NCBI GenBank assembly: GCA_937930275.1
Contig: CALGLM010000052.1
Location: 1 to 5,679 of the forward strand
Length of the DNA: 5,679 nucleotides
Direction of reading: 5' to 3'
Origin: an uncultured Ignavibacteria bacterium
Lineage (GTDB): Bacteria > Bacteroidota > Ignavibacteria > Ignavibacteriales > Melioribacteraceae
The position numbers and the translations under genes were made by a program. The notes beneath the pieces were generated by a model that was not told the DNA's origin, made no database searches, and saw nothing but the letters and a program-made list of their open reading frames with translations. Shown here one piece after another: positions 1 to 5,679 of the stretch (position 1 is the first letter of the stretch; each line of letters begins with the position of its first letter).

Positions 1-1
1 G

Positions 2-928
2 GAATCTGACATCAGTTTTGCATTTGAAAGTTTTACCACTGTTAATGATACTTTGAGAGGTGTATATGCTAATCAAATTAAAACTGCACCAGGAGGAACT
101 TTACCGGACGGAATCACAAATATCTCTAATCAGTTTTACTGGGAATTAGGCACAACTTTAAAGACTTTTGATGTGGATGTGACTTTTGATATTTCTGAAA
201 TAACAGGTGTTTCCAATGCTAATGATTTAAGGATATTAAAACGAGAGACAAGCGATGCAAACTGGACGGTTTGGAATGACTATACACTTGTTAATAGTAC
301 TTCGATTAGAGCAAATAATTTGACTTCTTTTAGTGAATTTGCAATAGGTAGTGTAGGTAGTAATAACCCATTGCCGGTTGAATTAACAAGCTTTGAGGCA
401 AATGTTACTAATAATGACGTGACTTTAACTTGGGAAACAGCTACCGAACTAAATAATTTTGGATTTGAAGTTGAAAGAAAAAAAGAAAATGAAGATTGGA
501 AAAAAATTGGTTTTATTGAAGGAAACGGAAATAGCAATAGTATAAAAAATTACTTTTACATTGATAAAAACTTAGTTTATGGTAAATACTTATATCGTTT
601 GAAGCAGGTTGATAATGACGGAAAGTTTGAGTATTCAAACCAAGTTGAATCAGAAATAATTAATTTAAACTTTAACGTTAGTCAAAATTATCCAAATCCG
701 TTTAATCCTATAACTACTATAAGTTTTAGTTTACCGACTAAAGAAGTTGTGACTTTAAAAATTTATGATAGCTTAGGTAAAGAAATAACAACTTTGGTAA
801 ACGAAGAATTGAGTAAAGGAGCTTATGAAAAAACATGGGACGCATCACTTTACGGCAGCGGAGTTTATTATTATAGATTAACAGCAGGCGGATTTTCTAA
901 AACATGTAAGATGTTATTAGTTAAATAA
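2..928 (+). CDS. Secreted/surface protein with T9SS type A C-terminal sorting domain (5' partial)
   Basis: The frame is open from the first complete codon at position 2 to TAA at 926-928, giving 308 visible residues; the start and any signal peptide lie upstream of the window. The first possible start codon inside (TTG at 53) is preceded by 17 in-frame codons that read on smoothly, so it is not the start. Visible order: a beta-rich region (nt 2-360) ending in an LTSFSEFAIG motif typical of modules in such proteins; PLPVELTSFEA from nt 368, leading into a fibronectin-III-like domain (LTWETATELNNFGFEVER through YRLKQVD, to about nt 655); then the sorting domain (about nt 683-925) with NYPNPFNP, LKIYDSLGKEI, SGVYYYRL and the terminal KMLLVK. 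In known T9SS cargo this domain directs outer-membrane export and is usually cleaved during surface attachment. The catalytic or adhesive part is not visible, so the function is unknown. A terminator follows, so this is the last gene of its unit. Confidence 0.93.
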   Translation, partial: ESDISFAFESFTTVNDTLRGVYANQIKTAPGGTLPDGITNISNQFYWELGTTLKTFDVDVTFDISEITGVSNANDLRILKRETSDANWTVWNDYTLVNSTSIRANNLTSFSEFAIGSVGSNNPLPVELTSFEANVTNNDVTLTWETATELNNFGFEVERKKENEDWKKIGFIEGNGNSNSIKNYFYIDKNLVYGKYLYRLKQVDNDGKFEYSNQVESEIINLNFNVSQNYPNPFNPITTISFSLPTKEVVTLKIYDSLGKEITTLVNEELSKGAYEKTWDASLYGSGVYYYRLTAGGFSKTCKMLLVK

Positions 929-952
929 ATATTGTTTGGCGGGTATTTATAT

Positions 953-992
953 ATTCCCTTATTCCCGTAACGGGATAAAGGGAATTTTTTTT
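953..992 (+). terminator. Rho-independent terminator after the T9SS cargo gene
   Basis: The arms are 953-967 and 971-985 around a TAA loop. An outer 8-bp stem (ATTCCCTT with AAGGGAAT) and an inner 5-bp stem (TCCCG with CGGGA) are separated by a two-base mismatch, so 13 of 15 positions pair. A run of eight T follows at 985-992, its first T sharing the stem. The hairpin begins 24 nt after the stop codon and is the most GC-rich patch of the intergenic region. It should end transcription of the cargo gene and insulate the ABC operon. There is no matching A-tract on the 5' side, so it looks unidirectional. Confidence 0.9.
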
Positions 993-1018
993 ATGTTTAT
1001 AACTTATATGTCAAATTG

Positions 1019-1039
1019 AATTAAAATGCAATTTTAATT
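1019..1039. repeat. AT-rich inverted repeat next to the promoter
   Basis: Perfect 9-bp arms AATTAAAAT (1019-1027) and ATTTTAATT (1031-1039) flank the 3-nt spacer GCA. The right arm runs into the TTG at 1038-1040 proposed as the -33 element, so a protein bound here could interfere with, or help, polymerase binding. It could be an operator, an UP-like AT-rich element, or chance in AT-rich DNA. No known operator consensus is recognised. Confidence 0.35.
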
Positions 1040-1073
1040 GTTTCAAAAAATATGCACTATATTTGTATATTTG
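1038..1073 (+). promoter_or_regulatory. Bacteroidota-type promoter with duplicated -7 box, for the ABC exporter operon
   Basis: TTG at 1038-1040, a 17-nt spacer, and TATATTTG at 1058-1065 match the Bacteroidota primary-sigma consensus (TTG, about 17-23 nt, TAnnTTTG). The same octamer is repeated immediately at 1066-1073, giving 16 bases of exact tandem repeat. The first copy has the properly spaced upstream element; the second would be 25 nt from the same TTG. Initiation is expected a few bases after either box, leaving a short leader of roughly 25-36 nt before the ATG at 1106. The position after the terminator and before a gene without another promoter supports the call. Confidence 0.65.
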
Positions 1074-1105
1074 ATAAACGTAAAAATAAATTATTGTGAT
1101 TTTTA

Positions 1106-2854
1106 ATGAAAAGCCTTTCCGCGCTGTTAAAGTACTTTAAAAGATATAAGACAAAAATGATATTAGGGTTTTTGTTTATATTTATTTCAAATATTTCTCA
1201 AATTTATATACCGATTTTTTTAAAAGATGCTATAGATAGTATAAAAACTAATTTTGAATATAGCACCTTAAATACTTATGCTTTGCTAATTATAGCCGCA
1301 AGTATAGTAAGCGGTGTATTTAGATTTTTTATAAGGCAAACGATTATTGTTGTTAGTAGAGAAATTGAATACGATTTAAGACAAGATTTTTGGGGACATA
1401 TACAAAAACTTTCACTAAGGTATTTCCAAAATAACTCGACCGGCAATATTATGTCGCATGCAACTAACGATATTAATGCGGTTAGAATGTTTGTAGGTCC
1501 GGCAGTTATGTATTTTATTGACACTGCTTTTAGATTCATTGTAATTTTAATTATTATATTGTCTATTAGTCCGCTTTTAACTATTTATTCACTACTTCCT
1601 TTGCCAATTTTATCTTACTTGGTGTATTGGGTTAGCAAAAAGATTTATAAAAAATTTGTATTAATTCAAGAGAAATTTTCGGATATAACAACAAAAGCGC
1701 AGGAGACATTTAACGGAATTAGAGTTATAAAGTCGTATGTTAGAGAAGAGAACGAAAACTTAGAATTTAAAAAATTAAATTACGAGTATCTTGATCGTAA
1801 TATGGATAAAGTTAGAATACAAGCTCTGTTTCAACCTATATTATATATGATTACCGGAATATCCGTAATTATAGTAACATGGCTGGGGGGCATTATGGTT
1901 ATTCAAGATAAACTTACAATAGGTGAATTATCAGCCTATATTGTGTTTTTAGGCATGTTAATTTGGCCCACAATTGCATTCGGTTGGGTTATGAATATTG
2001 CACAACAAGCAGCGGCAAGTATGCAGCGGTTGCTAAAAATTACAAATGAAGTAATTGAGATAAAAGATTACGATGAGACTCACTATAATATTAATGAAAT
2101 TAAAGGAAATATTGAATTTGAAAATGTTAGTTTTAAATATGGCAATTCTTTGCCGTATGTGTTAAGGAATATTAATATTAAAATTGAAGCCGGTCAAACG
2201 GTTGCATTTGTCGGAAATACGGGAGAAGGTAAAACAAGTTTAATCAACTTAATACCTCGTTTATATGATACCACTGAAGGAAAAGTAAAAATTGACGGCT
2301 TTGACGTTAAACAAATACCGATTAAAGTTATAAGGCGTAATATAGGGCTTGTACCTCAAGAGACATTTTTGTTTAGCGATACTTTAGAAAATAATATATT
2401 ATTCGGAGTGAAAAGCAAGAAAGCCGGAATTATGCAAAATGCAGCATCAATAGCTTCGTTAACTAAAGATGTTGAACAATTTCCGGAAGGATTTAATACT
2501 GTTTTGGGTGAAAAAGGAATTACTTTAAGCGGAGGTCAAAAACAACGTACAGCGCTTGCAAGAGCAATTGCTACAGATCCAAAAATTTTAATTTTGGACG
2601 ATTCATTTAGTGCTGTTGATACTAATACCGAAGATGAAATTCTTGCAAAATTAAAAGACTTTATGAAAGGCAGAACAAGCATAATAATAAGCCATAGAAT
2701 TTCTACAGTTAAAAATGCCGACAAAATTTTTGTAATTAACAAAGGGAAAATTGCAGAAGAGGGTACCCATGACGAGCTTGTTGAGTTAGGCGGAATTTAT
2801 GCCGAAATGAATGAGAAACAATTGCTTGAAAAAGAATTAAAGGAACTGAATTAA
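1106..2854 (+). CDS. ABC exporter half-transporter, degenerate-site subunit of a heterodimer (MdlA/YheI-like)
   Basis: This 582-residue half-transporter has an N-terminal membrane domain (six predicted helices near residues 17-39, 57-81, 134-154, 156-176, 243-265 and 275-298) fused to a nucleotide-binding domain (about 336-570), the usual length for a type IV exporter. NBD motifs: A-loop Tyr345, Walker A GNTGEGKT (370-377), Q-loop Gln418, signature LSGGQ (474-478), Walker B ILILD (494-498), D-loop SAVD (502-505), switch His530. Asp499 replaces the catalytic Glu after Walker B, as in TM287 and MdlA-type subunits. Glu374 in the P-loop is unusual. The next gene, 4 nt on, encodes the partner. The pair would pump a hydrophobic substrate (drug, lipid or peptide) out of the inner membrane using ATP; the substrate cannot be read from sequence. 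The ATG at 1106 fits the family N-terminus, although no Shine-Dalgarno is visible before it. Confidence 0.94.
   Translation: MKSLSALLKYFKRYKTKMILGFLFIFISNISQIYIPIFLKDAIDSIKTNFEYSTLNTYALLIIAASIVSGVFRFFIRQTIIVVSREIEYDLRQDFWGHIQKLSLRYFQNNSTGNIMSHATNDINAVRMFVGPAVMYFIDTAFRFIVILIIILSISPLLTIYSLLPLPILSYLVYWVSKKIYKKFVLIQEKFSDITTKAQETFNGIRVIKSYVREENENLEFKKLNYEYLDRNMDKVRIQALFQPILYMITGISVIIVTWLGGIMVIQDKLTIGELSAYIVFLGMLIWPTIAFGWVMNIAQQAAASMQRLLKITNEVIEIKDYDETHYNINEIKGNIEFENVSFKYGNSLPYVLRNINIKIEAGQTVAFVGNTGEGKTSLINLIPRLYDTTEGKVKIDGFDVKQIPIKVIRRNIGLVPQETFLFSDTLENNILFGVKSKKAGIMQNAASIASLTKDVEQFPEGFNTVLGEKGITLSGGQKQRTALARAIATDPKILILDDSFSAVDTNTEDEILAKLKDFMKGRTSIIISHRISTVKNADKIFVINKGKIAEEGTHDELVELGGIYAEMNEKQLLEKELKELN
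2839..2844 (+). promoter_or_regulatory. Weak Shine-Dalgarno for the second ABC subunit
   Basis: AAAGGA lies inside the 3' end of the first ABC gene, 14 nt before the ATG at 2859, which is farther than usual. With a 4-nt gap between stop and start, translation of the second subunit probably relies mostly on coupling to the first, which would help keep the two partners at equal levels. Confidence 0.35.
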
Positions 2855-2858
2855 GTTT

Positions 2859-4646
2859 ATGATAAAAGATAAAGATGACGAAATATTAGGCAAAGCATAC
2901 GATAGCAAATTGATGAAAAGACTGCTATTTTTTATTAAGCCTTATAAAAAATATGTGTTTTGGGGTATCTTTTTAAGTATATCTGTTGCCGGATTAGGTC
3001 CTGTTAGACCTTATTTAACTAAAGTTGCGGTTGATTATAGCTTGGTTAAAAAAGATTACGACTCGCTGATGTATATTTCGTTGGCATTAATAGTATCGTT
3101 AATATTGCAATCTTTAGTTCAATATTATTTAACTTACTATACACAATTAATGGGGCAAAAAGTAATTTTTGATTTACGTGTCAAACTTTTTGAACATGTA
3201 CAAAAGTTAGCTTTGAAGTTTTATGATAAAACTCCTATCGGAAGAGTAGTAACGCGTGTAACTAATGATGTAGAATCATTAAATGAATTATTTTCTGCCG
3301 GAATTATCACGGTATTTAGCGATATTTTTATAATTCTGTGGATTTTAGGCTTTATGTTTTTTATGTCTTGGGATTTATCGCTTGTAACATTATCCGTTTT
3401 ACCGTTAGTGATTTTTGCAACATCGGTATTTAGGAAAAAGGTAAGAATTGCATATCGTGATGTTCGCTTTCATTTGGCACGCTTAAATTCGTTTATGCAA
3501 GAGCATATACAAGGAATGAATGTTGTTCAGATTTACGGTAAAGAAAACGAAGAGTATAAAAAGTTTGCCGAGATAAATAGAGACCATACAATTGCAAATG
3601 TAAAATCGGTTTTTTACTATGCCGTATTTTTTCCGGTTGTGGATTTTTTTAGTTCGCTTGCAATTACATTAATTATTTGGTACGGCGGCGGTAATGTGGT
3701 GCAAGGTGCAATGTCTTTGGGTGTTTTATTTGCATTTATACAATATACCGAAATGTTTTTTAGACCTATACGAGATTTATCCGAAAAGTATAATGTACTT
3801 CAAACAGCTATGGCATCATCCGAAAGAATTTTTAATTTATTTGATGATCAAACTTTTATAAAAAATCCGGAAAATCCGGTGAAATTAGAAAATGTTAAAG
3901 GTAAAATTGATTTTGAAAATGTTTGTTTTGCTTATAATAATGACGAATATGTGCTTAAAAACATAAATTTTACAATAAATCCGGGTGAAACTGTTGCTAT
4001 AGTAGGAGCAACGGGTGCGGGTAAAACAAGTATAATAAATATTCTAACCAGATTTTATGATATAAACTCCGGCACTATAAAACTTGACGGAATAGACATT
4101 AAAACGATAGATAAAAGAGAGCTTAGGAAATATATATCAATAGTATTGCAGGACGTATTTTTGTTCAGCGGTACAATTTACGGAAATATAACCTTAAATA
4201 ATGAAAGAATTAGTTTAGATGAAGCTAAGCAAGCTGCCGAAATTGTAGGTGCAAATAAATTTATTGAAAATTTGCCGAACAAGTACTATGAAGAAGTTAA
4301 AGAAAAAGGTTCTACTTTAAGCGTAGGGCAAAAACAACTTATATCGTTTGCACGTGCTTTAGCGTATAACCCAAAAATTTTAATATTGGACGAAGCAACA
4401 AGCAGTGTAGATACGGAAACTGAAATGCTAATTCAGAATGCCATAAACAAGTTACTTGCAAATAGAACTTCAATTGTTATTGCACATAGATTAAGTACTA
4501 TTCAAAATGCCGATAAAATAATTGTTATGCACAAAGGCGAAATTAGAGAAGTAGGAAACCACCAGGAATTATTGGCGAAGAAAGGTATCTATTATAGATT
4601 ATATCAGCTACAGTACAAAGACCAAGAAATTACAAAATCTGCTTAA
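2859..4646 (+). CDS. ABC exporter half-transporter, catalytic subunit of a heterodimer (MdlB/YheH-like)
   Basis: This 595-residue half-transporter has a cytoplasmic N-terminus with the family-like stretch [16 protein letters not shown], six predicted helices (near 32-54, 68-92, 145-168, 171-190, 250-276 and 281-302) and an NBD at about 349-583. Motifs: A-loop Tyr359, Walker A GATGAGKT (383-390), Q-loop Gln431, signature LSVGQ (487-491) with Val489 in place of the first Gly of the GG pair, Walker B ILILD (507-511) followed by catalytic Glu512, D-loop SSVD (515-518), switch His543. LSVGQKQL with an intact Glu is characteristic of MdlB/YheH-type partners. Its own Walker A/B and Glu would pair with the LSGGQ of the upstream subunit to form the hydrolytic site; its LSVGQ faces that subunit's Asp499 site. 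The first ATG is preferred over Met19 because the preceding residues resemble the family N-terminus. Substrate unknown; a multidrug or lipid exporter is the family expectation. Confidence 0.94.
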   Translation: MIKDKDDEILGKAYDSKLMKRLLFFIKPYKKYVFWGIFLSISVAGLGPVRPYLTKVAVDYSLVKKDYDSLMYISLALIVSLILQSLVQYYLTYYTQLMGQKVIFDLRVKLFEHVQKLALKFYDKTPIGRVVTRVTNDVESLNELFSAGIITVFSDIFIILWILGFMFFMSWDLSLVTLSVLPLVIFATSVFRKKVRIAYRDVRFHLARLNSFMQEHIQGMNVVQIYGKENEEYKKFAEINRDHTIANVKSVFYYAVFFPVVDFFSSLAITLIIWYGGGNVVQGAMSLGVLFAFIQYTEMFFRPIRDLSEKYNVLQTAMASSERIFNLFDDQTFIKNPENPVKLENVKGKIDFENVCFAYNNDEYVLKNINFTINPGETVAIVGATGAGKTSIINILTRFYDINSGTIKLDGIDIKTIDKRELRKYISIVLQDVFLFSGTIYGNITLNNERISLDEAKQAAEIVGANKFIENLPNKYYEEVKEKGSTLSVGQKQLISFARALAYNPKILILDEATSSVDTETEMLIQNAINKLLANRTSIVIAHRLSTIQNADKIIVMHKGEIREVGNHQELLAKKGIYYRLYQLQYKDQEITKSA

Positions 4647-4649
4647 AAA

Positions 4650-4654
4650 AGAGG
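4650..4654 (+). promoter_or_regulatory. Shine-Dalgarno of fbp
   Basis: AGAGG is followed by 5 nt and then the ATG at 4660. It is the clearest ribosome binding site in the window and lies in the 13-nt gap between the second ABC gene and fbp. It favours this start over the in-frame Met codon six codons later and suggests fbp is translated independently even if co-transcribed. Confidence 0.7.
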
Positions 4655-4659
4655 ATAAA

Positions 4660-5673
4660 ATGTCAAAAATAAGATTTATGACTATTGAACGTCATATTTT
4701 GGAAGCCGAAAAAAAATATCCGCATGCAACCGGTGAGTTTTCGTCTTTACTTAATACAATTGCTTTTGCAGCTAAAATTATATCGTACGAAATAAACAAA
4801 GCGGGACTTGTTGATATTTTAGGATTTACCGACGAAACAAACGTGCACGGAGAAAGAGTTAAAAAATTAGATATATACTCCCACGAGATATTAGTTAAAG
4901 CGTTGGAATACGGCGGACACCTTTGTATTATGGCAAGCGAAGAAGAAGAGGGGATAATACATATACCAAAACAGTACGAAATAGGCAAATACGTTTTATT
5001 ATTTGATCCATTAGACGGCTCGTCTAATATTGATGCTAACGTAAGTGTCGGCACTATTTTTTCAATCTATAGACGTGTATCAAAATCAGGTGAACCGGGA
5101 ACAAATGATGACGTAATTCAACCAGGATTAAAACAAGTTGCTGCAGGATATGTTTTATACGGTTCATCAACAATTTTAGTTTACACTACCGGTGAAACTG
5201 TTTACGGCTTTACATTAGACCAAGGTTTAGGTGAATTTTTGTTATCACATCCCAATATTAAAACACCGGATAAAGGTTACATTTACAGTACAAACGAAGG
5301 ATATTATAAGTATTGGAGAAGCGGGTTAAAAAAATATATAAAATACTTACAAGATGCGGTTGATAGAAATGAAAAACCGTACTCCGGTAGATATATAGGC
5401 TCGTTAGTAGCTGATATACATAGAAATTTATTGTATGGAGGTATATTTATCTATCCCGCAGATAGCAGATTTGAAAACGGTAAACTTAGATTAATGTATG
5501 AATGTAACCCGATGGCGTTTATTGTAGAAGCAGCAGGCGGAAGAGCAACTGACGGAAAAAATAGGATATTAGAAATAAATCCTAAATCGTTACATCAACG
5601 ATCTCCTTTATATATCGGGAGCAAAGAAGATGTTCTTTTAGCTGAAAAGTTTTTAACCGAAGAAGAAAAGTAA
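4660..5673 (+). CDS. fbp: Fructose-1,6-bisphosphatase, class I
   Basis: This cytoplasmic enzyme hydrolyses fructose 1,6-bisphosphate to fructose 6-phosphate and phosphate, the irreversible step of gluconeogenesis. The 337-residue protein is full length and aligns by eye with class I FBPases throughout. Metal ligands: Glu94 and Glu95 in ASEEEE, Asp116 and Asp119 in [11 protein letters not shown] (115-125), and Glu281 in YECNP, matching pig Glu97, Glu98, Asp118, Asp121 and Glu280. Substrate residues: Asn212 and Tyr215 (TNEGY), Arg244 and Tyr245 (SGRYIGS), Tyr265 and Lys275. Elements of the AMP site also look present: TGEFS (24-28), Lys110-Tyr111 and Arg138/Arg139, so AMP inhibition is likely. 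A loop near 141-158 ([13 protein letters not shown]) resembles that of many bacterial class I enzymes. It starts 13 nt after the ABC pair with a good Shine-Dalgarno, so it is probably the third gene of that operon. The window ends 6 nt past the stop, so any terminator or further gene is unseen. Confidence 0.97.
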   Translation: MSKIRFMTIERHILEAEKKYPHATGEFSSLLNTIAFAAKIISYEINKAGLVDILGFTDETNVHGERVKKLDIYSHEILVKALEYGGHLCIMASEEEEGIIHIPKQYEIGKYVLLFDPLDGSSNIDANVSVGTIFSIYRRVSKSGEPGTNDDVIQPGLKQVAAGYVLYGSSTILVYTTGETVYGFTLDQGLGEFLLSHPNIKTPDKGYIYSTNEGYYKYWRSGLKKYIKYLQDAVDRNEKPYSGRYIGSLVADIHRNLLYGGIFIYPADSRFENGKLRLMYECNPMAFIVEAAGGRATDGKNRILEINPKSLHQRSPLYIGSKEDVLLAEKFLTEEEK

Positions 5674-5679
5674 ATAATT

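Noticed and set aside
280..537. Antisense open frame of 85 codons opposite the cargo gene
   Set aside because: It lies wholly within a well-supported coding region, has low-complexity composition (Phe/Ser-rich from the complement of AAA/GAA codons), and no promoter or recognisable domain.
53..928. A complete 291-residue gene starting at TTG 53
   Set aside because: The frame is open back to position 2 with coding-like residues and no stop, there is no ribosome binding site or signal peptide at TTG, and T9SS cargo needs an N-terminal signal. The gene is partial.
929..1105. A small RNA, riboswitch or small protein in the intergenic region
   Set aside because: Apart from the terminator hairpin and the AT-rich inverted repeat there is no extended structure, no known riboswitch core, and no open frame with a start and ribosome binding site; the leader after the promoter is only about 25-36 nt.
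1276..1539. Antisense open frame of 87 codons opposite the first ABC gene
   Set aside because: It is a shadow of the membrane-domain coding sequence; its hydrophobic look comes from the complement of transmembrane codons.
2536..2742. Antisense open frame of 68 codons opposite the first NBD
   Set aside because: It overlaps the conserved signature-to-H-loop region of the ABC gene and has no independent support.
1106..4646. A homodimeric MsbA-type lipid A flippase duplicated in tandem
   Set aside because: The complementary defects in Walker B and signature, and the MdlA/MdlB-type sequence features, fit a heterodimer better than two MsbA copies.
4692..5054. Antisense open frame of 120 codons opposite fbp
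   Set aside because: fbp is unmistakable here, with metal-binding motifs in this interval; the antisense product matches nothing recognised.

Overview
This AT-rich window fits a member of the Bacteroidota/Chlorobiota/Ignavibacteriota supergroup, with Ignavibacteria or a near relative the best guess. Three things support this. The first gene ends in a type A sorting domain of the type IX secretion system (T9SS) with the NYPNPFNP motif that is abundant in Ignavibacteria. The only good promoter candidate matches the Bacteroidota form (TTG, 17 nt, TAnnTTTG) rather than the E. coli form. Shine-Dalgarno use is patchy, as is usual in that lineage. The assignment is inference from motifs; no 16S or marker gene is present.

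Layout, all on the + strand. (1) Positions 2-928: the 3' end of a large secreted or cell-surface protein, its start lying outside the window, ending in a PLPVELTSFEA fibronectin-like module and the T9SS sorting domain. (2) Positions 929-1105: a 177-bp intergenic region with a strong intrinsic terminator (953-992), an AT-rich inverted repeat (1019-1039), and a promoter candidate whose -7 box is tandemly duplicated (1058-1073). (3) Positions 1106-5673: a tight three-gene cluster, probably one operon. It holds two ABC exporter half-transporters (4-nt gap) and, 13 nt downstream with its own Shine-Dalgarno, a class I fructose-1,6-bisphosphatase (fbp).

The two ABC subunits form a textbook asymmetric heterodimer of the MdlAB / YheIH (BmrCD) / TM287-TM288 kind. 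The first subunit has Asp in place of the catalytic Glu after Walker B but an intact LSGGQ. The second has the catalytic Glu but a degenerate LSVGQ signature. Both defects fall in the same composite ATP site, leaving one fully canonical site. The first subunit also carries an unusual Glu inside its P-loop (GNTGEGKT).

The cluster joins a membrane exporter to a gluconeogenic enzyme. No functional connection is evident from sequence, so co-transcription may be only a matter of position. I see no RNA genes, mobile elements, CRISPR arrays, phage genes or pseudogenes. I do not see a clearly novel system; the most interesting items are the P-loop substitution and the duplicated promoter box.
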